DNA of 64,000 nucleotides, taken from contig CAZSPZ010000002.1 in assembly GCA_964608965.1 (NCBI GenBank), positions 124,001 through 188,000 of the forward strand, given 5' to 3'. This DNA is from UBA10908 sp964608965 (GTDB lineage: Bacteria > Bacillota > Clostridia > Peptostreptococcales > Anaerovoracaceae). Positions 17,339 to 26,072 of this stretch are shown one piece after another. The notes under the pieces were generated by a model that was not told the origin of the DNA, searched no databases, and saw only the letters and a list, made by a program, of their open reading frames with translations. Numbering within the stretch: position 1 is the stretch's first letter; every line of letters begins with the position of its first letter. Position numbers and translations under genes: made by a program.

Positions 17339-18520
17339 ATGAGAGAAGTTGTCATTGCCAGCGCGGCAAGAACCCCCATCGGTAATTACGGCGGTACGCT
17401 CAAAGATACAGCGGCCGTGGCATTAGGTGCAATTGCCGTCAAAGAAGCGATCAAAAGAGCGGGAATCGACCCTGCTATCATCGACGAAGTAATCTTAGGC
17501 TGCGTTTTGCAGGCCGGCCTTGGACAGAATGTGGCAAGACAGGTTTCTATGGCTGCCGGAATTCCCCAAGAGGTTCCTTCGCTTACCATCAACAAAGTAT
17601 GCGGTTCCGGACTGCGTTCCGTAGGCCTTGCCGCTCAGATTATTAAAGCAGGAGATGCCGATATCATCGTTTGCGGCGGAACCGAAAGCATGAGCCTTGC
17701 TCCTTATACCGTTCCAACCGCTCGCTGGGGAGCAAGAATGAACAACCAGCAGCTCGTAGACGTTATGGTCAACGACGGACTTTGGGACGCTTTCAACAAC
17801 TACCACATGGGCGTTACAGCCGAAAACATTGTGGAACAATGGCAGCTTACAAGAGAAGAACAGGACAAGTTTGCCTGCGATTCTCAGCAGAAGGCGGAAG
17901 CCGCAATCAAAGCCGGAAAATTCAAGGACGAAATCGTTCCCGTGGAAATTCCGCAAAGAAAAGGCGATCCCCTCGTGTTCGATACCGACGAATATCCTAA
18001 GTTTGGCGCAAGCATGGAGAAGATGGCTTCCCTTAAACCTGCGTTTAAGCGTGACGGCGGTTCGGTTACGGCAGCTAACGCATCCGGACTTAACGACAGT
18101 GCGGCAGCTTTGATTGTCATGAGCAAAGAAAAGGCAGACGAACTTGGAATCACACCGCTTTGCACCATCAAATCCTATGCATCCGCAGGCGTAGATCCCA
18201 AAATCATGGGAATCGGACCTGTTCCCGCTTCCACGAAAGCATTGGCAAAAGCCGGCTTAAGTATAGGCGATATGGATTTGATCGAAGCAAACGAAGCCTT
18301 TGCGGCGCAGTCTGTGGCTGTGGGCAAAGAACTTGGAATCGATCCTGCGAAGCTGAATGTAAATGGCGGAGCGATCGCTCTTGGCCATCCCATCGGCGCA
18401 TCCGGAGCAAGAATTCTGATCACATTGATTTACGAAATGAAAAAACGCGGAAGCAAACACGGCCTTGCCACACTGTGCATCGGCGGCGGCCAGGGCACAG
18501 CTTTAATCGTCGAGATGTAA
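17339..18520 (+). CDS. thlA: Acetyl-CoA C-acetyltransferase (thiolase)
   Basis: A 393-residue biosynthetic-type thiolase. The acylated cysteine is in NKVCGSGLRSV (about residue 88), the histidine in ALGHPIGASGARI (about 349) and the second cysteine in LCIGGGQG (about 379). It condenses two acetyl-CoA to acetoacetyl-CoA, the entry to butyrate or butanol-type fermentation in Clostridia. It has its own promoter, a strong GTAGGAGG site and a hairpin region after it, so it is probably monocistronic. No other butyrate-pathway genes lie beside it. Confidence 0.95.
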   Translation: MREVVIASAARTPIGNYGGTLKDTAAVALGAIAVKEAIKRAGIDPAIIDEVILGCVLQAGLGQNVARQVSMAAGIPQEVPSLTINKVCGSGLRSVGLAAQIIKAGDADIIVCGGTESMSLAPYTVPTARWGARMNNQQLVDVMVNDGLWDAFNNYHMGVTAENIVEQWQLTREEQDKFACDSQQKAEAAIKAGKFKDEIVPVEIPQRKGDPLVFDTDEYPKFGASMEKMASLKPAFKRDGGSVTAANASGLNDSAAALIVMSKEKADELGITPLCTIKSYASAGVDPKIMGIGPVPASTKALAKAGLSIGDMDLIEANEAFAAQSVAVGKELGIDPAKLNVNGGAIALGHPIGASGARILITLIYEMKKRGSKHGLATLCIGGGQGTALIVEM

Positions 18521-18544
18521 GCGTATAAGAACCCAAAATGAATG

Positions 18545-18584
18545 GGGCCTGTCTGCCGACGATTGGAGGCCGGCGGGCCCTTTT
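18545..18584 (+). terminator. Hairpin terminator after thiolase
   Basis: GGGCC...GCCG pairs with CGGC-g-GGCCC, followed by TTTT. It is the first of a set of related GCC/GGC hairpins in this gap. Confidence 0.6.
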
Positions 18585-18595
18585 AGTCAATTAGC

Positions 18596-18615
18596 AAGAG
18601 CCGACAGGCTCTTTT
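18596..18615 (+). terminator. Second short terminator hairpin
   Basis: AAGAGCC-gaca-GGCTCTTTT is a compact stem with a T run. Two further related arms (AGGCGAGCCT around 18634 and AGCCGTCGGGCT around 18661) follow before ispE. Confidence 0.7.
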
Positions 18616-18685
18616 ATCCGATAATCAAAGACAGGCGAGCCTTGTACGCCAACAATTTTAAGCCGTCGGGCTCCGTAAAGGAACT

Positions 18686-19612
18686 ATGCAACACCGCGAA
18701 GAAAAGGCTTATGCCAAAATTAACTTGATACTCAACGTGCTTGGGAAGAGGCCGGATGGTTTTCACGAAGTGGAAACTGTTATGCAGGCTTTGGATTTTT
18801 ATGACCGGGTGCGCGTGGGCTGGGAACCCGGAGAGGTCGGACTTCGGGGAAGTCTGTATCGGTGCGAAGAGCATCCGATGGAGCTTTCCATTGAAATAAG
18901 GACGAACTCCCCAGCTCTTTCCACGGAATCAGACAATCTTGTTTATAAAGCAGCTTTGCTGATGCACGATACCTTCCACAGCGACTGTGTGGATAGAATT
19001 ACCATCGACATCGACAAGAAACTTCCCATTGCCGCCGGCCTTGCCGGAGGCAGCGCAGATGCCGCCGCCGTGATGAAAGGGTTGGCAGAGCTTTGGGGAA
19101 TATGGGACGAAAAGCAAGACGAAATAGCGGAGGTTTCCGGAAAAATCGGATCCGATGTGCCGTTCTGCGTGCTTGTCCAGGCAGGAAAAACAGCCTGCAT
19201 CGCAACGGGAACCGGCACACAGCTTCAGCCGACAGCGCCGATCGATTGCAAGGTTTTGATTACCACACCCCGCTTCAGCGTTCCCACAAAGGACGTATAC
19301 GGCGGATTGACCGAAGAAGATTATCAGCATCGCTTCGATACCGCAGCCTTTCTGGGGCATGCGCAATCAGGAAATTGGAAGGAAGCAACCCCGCACATGG
19401 GAAACCATCTGCAGGCTTCGACGCTCAGGCTTTTCCCTGAAACGGAAAAAAGCATAGAATGGGTTCGGGCGCAGAAAAATCCGATGGCTGTGCAGGTCAG
19501 CGGCAGCGGTCCCACCGTGTTTGGATTGTATCCCCACGGCTCGGAACTGGAACGCATGTGCGTGCACCACGGACCGAATCCTGACACTTTCTTCGTTTCG
19601 ACATTGCTGTAG
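18686..19612 (+). CDS. ispE: 4-diphosphocytidyl-2-C-methyl-D-erythritol kinase
   Basis: A 308-residue GHMP kinase. AYAKINLILNVLGKRPDGFH at the N-terminus and the ATP-binding loop IAAGLAGGSADAAAV (about residues 114-128) are diagnostic for IspE, as is the C-terminal QVSGSGPTVFGLY. It phosphorylates the 2-hydroxyl of CDP-methylerythritol in the non-mevalonate isoprenoid pathway, so the organism makes undecaprenyl carriers by that route. The ATG follows AAAGGA. It lies between hairpin terminators and seems to stand alone. Confidence 0.95.
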   Translation: MQHREEKAYAKINLILNVLGKRPDGFHEVETVMQALDFYDRVRVGWEPGEVGLRGSLYRCEEHPMELSIEIRTNSPALSTESDNLVYKAALLMHDTFHSDCVDRITIDIDKKLPIAAGLAGGSADAAAVMKGLAELWGIWDEKQDEIAEVSGKIGSDVPFCVLVQAGKTACIATGTGTQLQPTAPIDCKVLITTPRFSVPTKDVYGGLTEEDYQHRFDTAAFLGHAQSGNWKEATPHMGNHLQASTLRLFPETEKSIEWVRAQKNPMAVQVSGSGPTVFGLYPHGSELERMCVHHGPNPDTFFVSTLL

Positions 19613-19626
19613 ACCCACTGAACGCC

Positions 19627-19672
19627 AGGGGCTGCTTATCCGGTAAAATAAACGGGTTTGCGGCCCCTTTGT
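19627..19672 (+). terminator. Rho-independent terminator after ispE
   Basis: AGGGGC-tGC pairs with GC-gGCCCCT around an inner CCG/CGG stem, followed by TTTG. Confidence 0.65.
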
Positions 19673-19754
19673 TATATTCACGAATTCTTCATTCAAAAAA
19701 ACACCCAAATGTGTTAGAATATTTAGATAATAACAGGAAAGGAGGCATCGGAAT

Positions 19755-21545
19755 TTGGAAAAGAATTATGATAAAGTTCTGGTACTTTTCAGGACTTGGC
19801 TGGAAAAATCCAAAGCAGAAAGCGAAGTGCACAAAGAACTGCAGGCGCTGAAACAGAAACTGAATACAGAAAAAAAACAGGAAGCGCTGGATGAAATTTA
19901 CGATGCGTTCTATAAAGAGCTGGAATTCGGAACCGGAGGTCTTCGGGGAATCCTTGGCGCCGGCACAAACCGCATGAATATTTACAGTGTGGGAAAAGCG
20001 ACGCAGGGTCTTGCCGATTATATTTTGATCCACGACCGGAAGAATCCTTCCATCGCGATTTCTTACGACTCCAGAAATAATTCGAAGCTTTTTGCGGAAG
20101 CTGCTGCCCGCATCATGTCGGAAAACGGAATCACCGTTCACCTTTATTCCGAACTTTCCCCTACGCCGATGCTTTCCTACGCCGTTCGCTATTTTAATGC
20201 GTCTGCTGGAATTATGGTAACAGCCAGTCACAATGCTGCGGTATACAACGGGTACAAGGTTTATAACGACGAAGGCTGTCAAATGACCATAGAAGCTGCC
20301 GACGAAGTGCTCGGATACATAGAGAAGACCGATACGTTTGACGGTGTCGGAAAACATGCCGCGAACCCGGCCCCCATTCACTTGATTGAAAAAAGCGTCG
20401 AAGACGAATATATAAAGGAAGTTTTAAAGGCCGGTGTCCCCACGGACTGCTCAAATTTAGAAGTGGTGTACACACCTTTGAACGGAAGCGGACTAAAACC
20501 CGTCACGAGGATTTTATCGGAAATCGCCGTGGGCAAAGTCCATGTCGTAAAGAACCAGGAGAAACCCGACGGCAACTTCCCGACTTGTCCCCTTCCAAAC
20601 CCCGAGAAAAAAGAAGCGCTGGAGCAAGGTTTAAAGCTCTGCAAAGCTTTGGAGATGCCGGACCTTCTTTTGGCGACGGATCCTGATTGCGATCGGATCG
20701 GCATTGCGGTTCGCGTGGAAAACAAGAACGGCCGGAGGGATAAGTTCTCCGGGGAAGCCGATTCCGAAGCTCTAGGCAATCCGCTGGAAGAAAGCGAAAT
20801 CGGAGCTGAGTATAAACTTCTCTCCGGAAACGAAGTGGGTGTGCTCCTTTTGGATTTTCTCTGCAAGCAAAAGAAAAGGCCCGACAATCCTATCGCCATC
20901 AAGACAATCGTCACCAGCAATATGGCCAAAGACATCTGCGCCGAATACGGCATAGAAATGAAAGAGGTCCTTACCGGCTTCAAATTTATAGGCGAAATCA
21001 TCGGCTTTTTAGAACGGGAAGGACAGCAAGATCGTTTCTTCTTCGGCTTCGAGGAAAGTTACGGCTACCTGTCGGGAGCTTATGTCCGCGATAAGGATGC
21101 GGTGAACGGCGCCATGCTCATCGCGCAGATGGCTGCCTACTATAAAATGCAGGATCATACGCTTTGGGATCGCCTGATGCAGCTTTACGAAAGATACGGA
21201 TATTATGTAGATGCTGTGGCGGAGTTTGCTTTCGAAGGGGAAGCCGGCATGCAGGCAATGGCAAGAATCATGGAAGCGCTCAGAAAAGAAGTTCCTTCGT
21301 TTTTTGCAGGAAGCCCCGTGGTTTCGACTGTGGACTATATGAACGATGCGACAGGCCTTCCAAAATCCGAAGTGCTTCGATACACGATGGAAAACGGTTC
21401 GGGACTGATCGTAAGACCCTCCGGCACCGAACCTAAATTAAAAGTGTATCTGTCTGCAAAAGAAGCGACAAAGCCGGAATCGCTGGACGTAATAGAAGAG
21501 ATGAAATTGGAAATTTCCGCTTTCGTTGAAAGGTATCCATCATGA
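19755..21545 (+). CDS. pgcA: Alpha-D-phosphohexomutase (phosphoglucomutase/phosphomannomutase, PgcA-like)
   Basis: A 596-residue enzyme using a TTG start behind AAAGGAGG. It has GTGGLRGILGAGTNRMN, the phosphoserine loop TASHNAAVYNGYK (catalytic Ser near residue 156), the magnesium loop ATDPDCDRIG (about 308), the sugar loop GFEESYGYL and the phosphate loop RPSGTEPKLKVYLS. It interconverts hexose 1- and 6-phosphates, feeding nucleotide-sugar synthesis. An insertion around residues 325-350 (Glu/Asp-rich) is a little longer than usual. It is the first gene of a compact run that continues to 26981, with the hslO start overlapping its stop. Confidence 0.92.
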   Translation: MEKNYDKVLVLFRTWLEKSKAESEVHKELQALKQKLNTEKKQEALDEIYDAFYKELEFGTGGLRGILGAGTNRMNIYSVGKATQGLADYILIHDRKNPSIAISYDSRNNSKLFAEAAARIMSENGITVHLYSELSPTPMLSYAVRYFNASAGIMVTASHNAAVYNGYKVYNDEGCQMTIEAADEVLGYIEKTDTFDGVGKHAANPAPIHLIEKSVEDEYIKEVLKAGVPTDCSNLEVVYTPLNGSGLKPVTRILSEIAVGKVHVVKNQEKPDGNFPTCPLPNPEKKEALEQGLKLCKALEMPDLLLATDPDCDRIGIAVRVENKNGRRDKFSGEADSEALGNPLEESEIGAEYKLLSGNEVGVLLLDFLCKQKKRPDNPIAIKTIVTSNMAKDICAEYGIEMKEVLTGFKFIGEIIGFLEREGQQDRFFFGFEESYGYLSGAYVRDKDAVNGAMLIAQMAAYYKMQDHTLWDRLMQLYERYGYYVDAVAEFAFEGEAGMQAMARIMEALRKEVPSFFAGSPVVSTVDYMNDATGLPKSEVLRYTMENGSGLIVRPSGTEPKLKVYLSAKEATKPESLDVIEEMKLEISAFVERYPS

Positions 21546-22435
21546 AAAATACGATTATCGCTGTGGACAAGAGCGGTTCCTACCGCCTCTACCTTACCAT
21601 CGCAACAGAGCTGGCGGAAAAAGCGCGCAGCGTTCACAATACATCCCCCCTTGCAACGGCGGCTTTAGGCCGTGTGCTTACGGCGGCCGGCCTTATGGGC
21701 TTGATGCTGAAAGGAAAAAGGGATAAGCTTACCGTCCAATTTAAAGGAGACGGCCCCGCGGCAGAAGTCCTTGCGACAGCAGACGGCAGCGGCCGGGTTA
21801 AAGGATACATAGCCGACCCCGACGTGGATCTTCCTCTCAAGGAAAACGGCAAGCTGAATGTAGGCGGAGCCATCGGAAACGGTGTGCTGACTGTCATAAA
21901 AGACTTTGGCCTCAAAGAGCCCTACATCGGCCGGGTCAATTTAGTGTCCGGAGAAATCGCAGAGGATATTACGCAGTATTTTCTGACATCCGAGCAACAG
22001 GCATCCTCTGTGGCTTTAGGGGTAAAAATAGGACCCGATGGGCACGTGGCGGCCTGCGGAGGAATGATCATACAGGTGCTTCCCGGCGCCGACGAAGGGT
22101 GTCTGGACGCATTGGAAGTGATGATCGCTTCCATGGGGTCCATCACGTCTTTAGTCGAGCAGGCCGATAGCCCTTCCGCTTTGATGTCTCTTGTATTTGG
22201 CGCGATGCCGCCGGAATATCTGCCGGTCATACTGGAAGAAAGAAATATTGCGTGGCGCTGCAACTGCAGCCGCGAGCGAATGGAGCGCGCCTTGATATCC
22301 ATCGGCGAAAAGGATCTTTCCTCGCTTCTGACAGAAGATAAAGGAGCGGAGCTGACTTGTCATTTCTGCTTAAAAGAATATCGTTTCAGCGAAGAAGAAC
22401 TGAGCGCACTGCTTAAGGAGGCCGGTCGTGAATAA
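21542..22435 (+). CDS. hslO: Redox-regulated chaperone Hsp33
   Basis: A 297-residue Hsp33. The C-terminal zinc switch is complete, with CNC (about residue 239) and CHFC (about 272). The N-terminal domain has the family block FKGDGPAAEVLATADGSG. It is active as a holdase when oxidants disulfide-bond the cysteines, which suits an anaerobe meeting oxygen. ATGA overlap with pgcA couples translation. Confidence 0.95.
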   Translation: MKNTIIAVDKSGSYRLYLTIATELAEKARSVHNTSPLATAALGRVLTAAGLMGLMLKGKRDKLTVQFKGDGPAAEVLATADGSGRVKGYIADPDVDLPLKENGKLNVGGAIGNGVLTVIKDFGLKEPYIGRVNLVSGEIAEDITQYFLTSEQQASSVALGVKIGPDGHVAACGGMIIQVLPGADEGCLDALEVMIASMGSITSLVEQADSPSALMSLVFGAMPPEYLPVILEERNIAWRCNCSRERMERALISIGEKDLSSLLTEDKGAELTCHFCLKEYRFSEEELSALLKEAGRE

Positions 22436-23528
22436 GAAAAGAATAGGGGTTATTTTCGGAGGAAAATCAGGGGAGCACGACGTTTCTCTTATGTCCGCCA
22501 CTTCTGTGATCAAGGCCATTGACAAAGAGAAGTACGATGTAGTAATGTTTGGCATTACCAGAGAAGGTAAATGGCTTCTTTACGAGGGTCCCCTCGAAGC
22601 GATTATTCCGGGAGAATGGCAAAAGAAGGCCGAAGAAGATCTGGCAAAGAACCCGGAACATTACGACTTTGCGGTCATGGGCGGCTGCGGGAAAAAGCTG
22701 AAGTATATGATTGATTTCGCTCTCCCCATTTTGCACGGACCTAACGGCGAAGACGGCACGGTGCAAGGCCTTTTGGAACTGCTGGACCTGCCTTACGGCG
22801 GCTGCGGAGTTCTGGGTGCGGCAACGGCTATGGATAAAATCGTGGCGAAGAAAATATTCGCCGCCGAAGGGCTGCGGCAGGCAAAATACATTGCGCTGAA
22901 CGCTAAGGATTTTGCCGGAGGGGCCGAAAAGATATGCGAGGCAGTAACCGGAGAACTGGGATATCCGGTTTTTGTGAAACCGGCGAACATGGGCTCCTCC
23001 GTGGGTATCACGAAAGTGGCCTGCGAAGCGCAACTTACAGAAGCGCTCAAAACCGCAGCGATTTATGACAATCGCATCGTAGTGGAAAAAGGCATTCACT
23101 GCAGAGAGCTGGAAACAGCAGTGCTGGGTAATTACGACATCACGTTGGGCGCCGTAGGGGAAATACTTCCGGCTGCGGAATATTATGATTACAAGTCCAA
23201 GTATTACGATGCCGCCAGCAAAATCTGCATTCCTGCGGATATATCCGAAGAAAAGAGAACGGAGCTGCAGGACATGGCAAAACGAGCGTATCTGGCCTTG
23301 GGTTGCCAGGGGTACGCCAGAGTGGATTTTCTGATGGACAGGGACACACAGGATATCTACATCAACGAGATCAATGCAATTCCGGGTTTTACCCATGCCA
23401 GCATGTTTCCGCTGCTCTGCATGGATATAGGGATGACCTACCCGGAAATAATAGAAAGGATAGTGGAGTTGGGATATGAAAGATATTATGCTAAAAATAA
23501 CGGGGAAGACCATCACCCAGCAAAATGA
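22428..23528 (+). CDS. ddl: D-alanine--D-alanine ligase
   Basis: A 366-residue ATP-grasp ligase with a GTG start behind AAGGAGG, overlapping hslO by eight bases. Landmarks are FGGKSGEHDVSLMSA at the N-terminus, LHGPNGEDGTVQGLLELL, the ATP-binding VKPANMGSSVGITK and NEINAIPGFTHASMFP with the metal ligands at the C-terminus. It makes the D-Ala-D-Ala dipeptide for peptidoglycan. D-lactate specificity cannot be excluded by eye. Confidence 0.94.
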   Translation: MNKKRIGVIFGGKSGEHDVSLMSATSVIKAIDKEKYDVVMFGITREGKWLLYEGPLEAIIPGEWQKKAEEDLAKNPEHYDFAVMGGCGKKLKYMIDFALPILHGPNGEDGTVQGLLELLDLPYGGCGVLGAATAMDKIVAKKIFAAEGLRQAKYIALNAKDFAGGAEKICEAVTGELGYPVFVKPANMGSSVGITKVACEAQLTEALKTAAIYDNRIVVEKGIHCRELETAVLGNYDITLGAVGEILPAAEYYDYKSKYYDAASKICIPADISEEKRTELQDMAKRAYLALGCQGYARVDFLMDRDTQDIYINEINAIPGFTHASMFPLLCMDIGMTYPEIIERIVELGYERYYAKNNGEDHHPAK

Positions 23529-23916
23529 TCAAGAACAGCACGAGGATGTCGTGGAATTGACGACGGAAGGAAAGCTCTTTCGCAGGGGACAGACAACGTA
23601 CGTATCGTATATGGAGAGCGAAATTTCCGGCTTGGAAGGTTGCAAGACTTCCCTGGTTATATCGAATGGGAAAGTCAAAATGAGACGAAGCGGAAAAGCG
23701 CTTGGCTTTGATACGGAAATAGAATTTGTAAAGGGCAAGCGGTTCGAGGGGCTTTACGATACACCTTTTGGATCCGTTGGCATGGAAGTTCTGACAAACA
23801 GTGTCTCCGGACTTTCTGCGGGGGAAGATGGCAAGAGCCGTCTTTCCATCGACTACAACATGAGTCTTCGCGGCCTGAGCGAATCGCGAAATAAATTGGA
23901 TATAGAGATTATGTAA
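23476..23916 (+). CDS. DUF1934 family protein (YwiB-like)
   Basis: A 146-residue beta-rich protein of the DUF1934 family, related to the calycin-like YwiB. Core motifs are YVSYMESEISGLEGCKTSLVI and the second-half block PFGSVGMEVLTNSV. It overlaps ddl by 53 bases, an unusually long overlap in a different frame. The start at 23476 has GGAG nearby; a start at 23488 would still overlap. Function unknown; it may be a small-ligand binding protein. Confidence 0.87.
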   Translation: MKDIMLKITGKTITQQNDQEQHEDVVELTTEGKLFRRGQTTYVSYMESEISGLEGCKTSLVISNGKVKMRRSGKALGFDTEIEFVKGKRFEGLYDTPFGSVGMEVLTNSVSGLSAGEDGKSRLSIDYNMSLRGLSESRNKLDIEIM

Positions 23917-23926
23917 AGGGGAAAAT

Positions 23927-25489
23927 ATGTATAGAAAGAAAAACAAAAAAGTTGCGAGAGTGATAGCTTTGCTCGTGGCTGTTGCCATGTTGGTCATGAC
24001 TTTCTTCTATGTGTTTGCCATGACCGGGTGGTTTGGCACCGCGATGGAAAAAGGAGGCTTTTGGGTAAGCGCCGCATCGTCTGTTTCTGCCGGCGAAATG
24101 AGCGATACCGTCACATTATCCCAAACCGACTACGATATGCTGTATGGCGCCACGTTCTACTATGGAGAAACACCGCTTAAATACAGAGCCGATGCGCTGG
24201 AAGAATTAATATTGGAAATCCAGGAATCATATAAGGACGAAATAAGCCTGGATACGCTGTTTACCGGCGTATACGAAGGCCTTTTTCAGTCTTTAAACGA
24301 CCCTTGGAGCGTGTATTATCCTTCCAACGAAACCGCCACCCAGCTGGTTAAGAGCATAGAAGGAGAGTACGCCGGGATTGGTGTTACGATGCGTATTGTT
24401 GCAGATAGGGTCATGATTACTGCCACGGTAGTAGGCTCGCCCGCTTACCAGGCAGGCTTAAAGACAGGGGACTACATCTTAAAAGTCGATAATACGGACA
24501 TCGCGGGAATGGCTATCGAGGACGTTTCACTGCTTGTCCGCGGAGAAGCGGGCACGAGTGTTACACTAACCGTCGAACGAGCCGGGATTCAAAATTTGTA
24601 TACGATGACGCGTAAAATTATAAAAACAACCTCGGTTACCTCTACGATGCTGGACAAAAACATTGGATATATTCAAATAACAAGTTTTGATTCCAACACA
24701 GACGAAGAATTTAAAGCCGCACGCTTAAGTTTGTTAAACCAGGGTATGACGGGGATGATTATCGACCTTCGCGACAACGGAGGCGGACTGATGAGCTCTG
24801 CCATCGACATCGCCGATCAGCTGATTCCCACTGCGGGAACGATTGCTTTCTATGAAAGGCAAGGCTCCATCATCGAAACGGTCTCCTCTTTTGCGGATGC
24901 CACAAAGGCAGTGCCCACCGTGGCTTTGATCAACGAAAATACTGCCTCTGCCTCCGAATGTCTGGTCGGCGCTCTAAAAGACAGAGGAATTGCCACATTG
25001 GTTGGCGAAACCACCTACGGCAAAGGCGTTGCACAAATCATTGCAGAAGCGGCTCAAGGTGCTGCGATTAAACTTTCTGTATTTTACTTTCTGACACCCA
25101 ACAAAACACGAATCGACGGTAATGGAGTAACCCCAAATATTCTGGTCAACAGCACAGGATATCTGGCAGAGGAAGAAATTGAAGCAATCAATACTGTGTT
25201 GGCCCCCATGACCGAATCAGTAAAATATTTTGCCGGGGCGGTGGGTCTAAATGTTTATGCTGCCCAACAGAGACTTCGGTATTTAGGCTACGACGCTGAA
25301 CTTACAGCGGTCATGGACGAAAAAACTGTGCAAGCCATCAAAGAGTTTCAGGCCGATCAGGCGCTTTATTCTTACGGCGGGCTTGATTTTACTACAACCA
25401 AAGCCCTTGCATCGGCTTTTAATGCGTACATGAATCCGAAAATGGACGATGTGCAACTGGCAAAAGCAGTGGAAGTGCTTACGAAATAA
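23927..25489 (+). CDS. S41 family C-terminal processing protease with peptidoglycan-binding domain
   Basis: A 520-residue CtpA/CtpB-type protease. One N-terminal membrane helix (about residues 10-32) anchors it outside the cell. A PDZ domain spans about 135-215 (GEYAGIGVTMRI onward) and the S41 core follows, with catalytic serine in NTASASECLVGA (about residue 342) and lysine in TTYGKGVAQ (about 366). A peptidoglycan-binding-1 domain (YAAQQRLRYLGYDAELTAVM) occupies about 440-500. It cleaves secreted or membrane proteins and may participate in wall or sporulation signalling. It sits in the ddl run. Confidence 0.94.
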   Translation: MYRKKNKKVARVIALLVAVAMLVMTFFYVFAMTGWFGTAMEKGGFWVSAASSVSAGEMSDTVTLSQTDYDMLYGATFYYGETPLKYRADALEELILEIQESYKDEISLDTLFTGVYEGLFQSLNDPWSVYYPSNETATQLVKSIEGEYAGIGVTMRIVADRVMITATVVGSPAYQAGLKTGDYILKVDNTDIAGMAIEDVSLLVRGEAGTSVTLTVERAGIQNLYTMTRKIIKTTSVTSTMLDKNIGYIQITSFDSNTDEEFKAARLSLLNQGMTGMIIDLRDNGGGLMSSAIDIADQLIPTAGTIAFYERQGSIIETVSSFADATKAVPTVALINENTASASECLVGALKDRGIATLVGETTYGKGVAQIIAEAAQGAAIKLSVFYFLTPNKTRIDGNGVTPNILVNSTGYLAEEEIEAINTVLAPMTESVKYFAGAVGLNVYAAQQRLRYLGYDAELTAVMDEKTVQAIKEFQADQALYSYGGLDFTTTKALASAFNAYMNPKMDDVQLAKAVEVLTK

Positions 25490-25505
25490 AAGAAAGGCAA
25501 TTTAA

Positions 25506-26060
25506 ATGTACGAAGAGATTAAACAAGATGCGGCAACCGCTGCAAGGGAAATCATAAAAACAGCAAAATTGAAAGAGGGAGACATTTTAGTTGTGGGTTG
25601 TTCCTCCAGCGAAGTGGTGGGCCAAAAAATCGGTTCGGATTCGAACGAGGACGTGGCGAAAGTTCTTTTTTCAGCCATTTGGGAAGAGGCAAAAATCGCC
25701 AAGGTATTTCTTGTCGCCCAGTGCTGCGAGCATCTGAACAGGGCCCTGATCATGGAAGAGGCGGCCGCCAAGGCCTACGGCCTTGCCCGCGTAAACGTGG
25801 TCCCGCAAAAGAAAGCCGGAGGCTCTTTTGCGACGGCCGCCTACCACTCTTTCGCCGCCCCCGTGGCAGTGGAAGAAATCAACTGTGCAAAGGCCGGCCT
25901 AGACATCGGAGATACGCTGATAGGAATGCATATGGCTAAAGTCTGTGTGCCGGTTCGCTTGTCCGTTAAAAAACTGGGAGAAGCCAACCTGGTAGCCTGC
26001 AGAGTGCGCCCTAAATTTATAGGGGGCGAACGGGCTCTGTACGACGATGAAATAAAATAG
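25506..26060 (+). CDS. UPF0340/TIGR01440 family protein (YwlG-like)
   Basis: A 184-residue protein matching UPF0340 over its full length: ILVVGCSSSEVVGQKIGS, FLVAQCCEHLNRALIMEE, QKKAGGSFATAAY and DIGDTLIGMHMAKVCVPVR. No enzymatic role is established. It follows the protease by 16 bases and belongs to the same run. Confidence 0.92.
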   Translation: MYEEIKQDAATAAREIIKTAKLKEGDILVVGCSSSEVVGQKIGSDSNEDVAKVLFSAIWEEAKIAKVFLVAQCCEHLNRALIMEEAAAKAYGLARVNVVPQKKAGGSFATAAYHSFAAPVAVEEINCAKAGLDIGDTLIGMHMAKVCVPVRLSVKKLGEANLVACRVRPKFIGGERALYDDEIK

Positions 26061-26072
26061 GAGAAAAGACCG

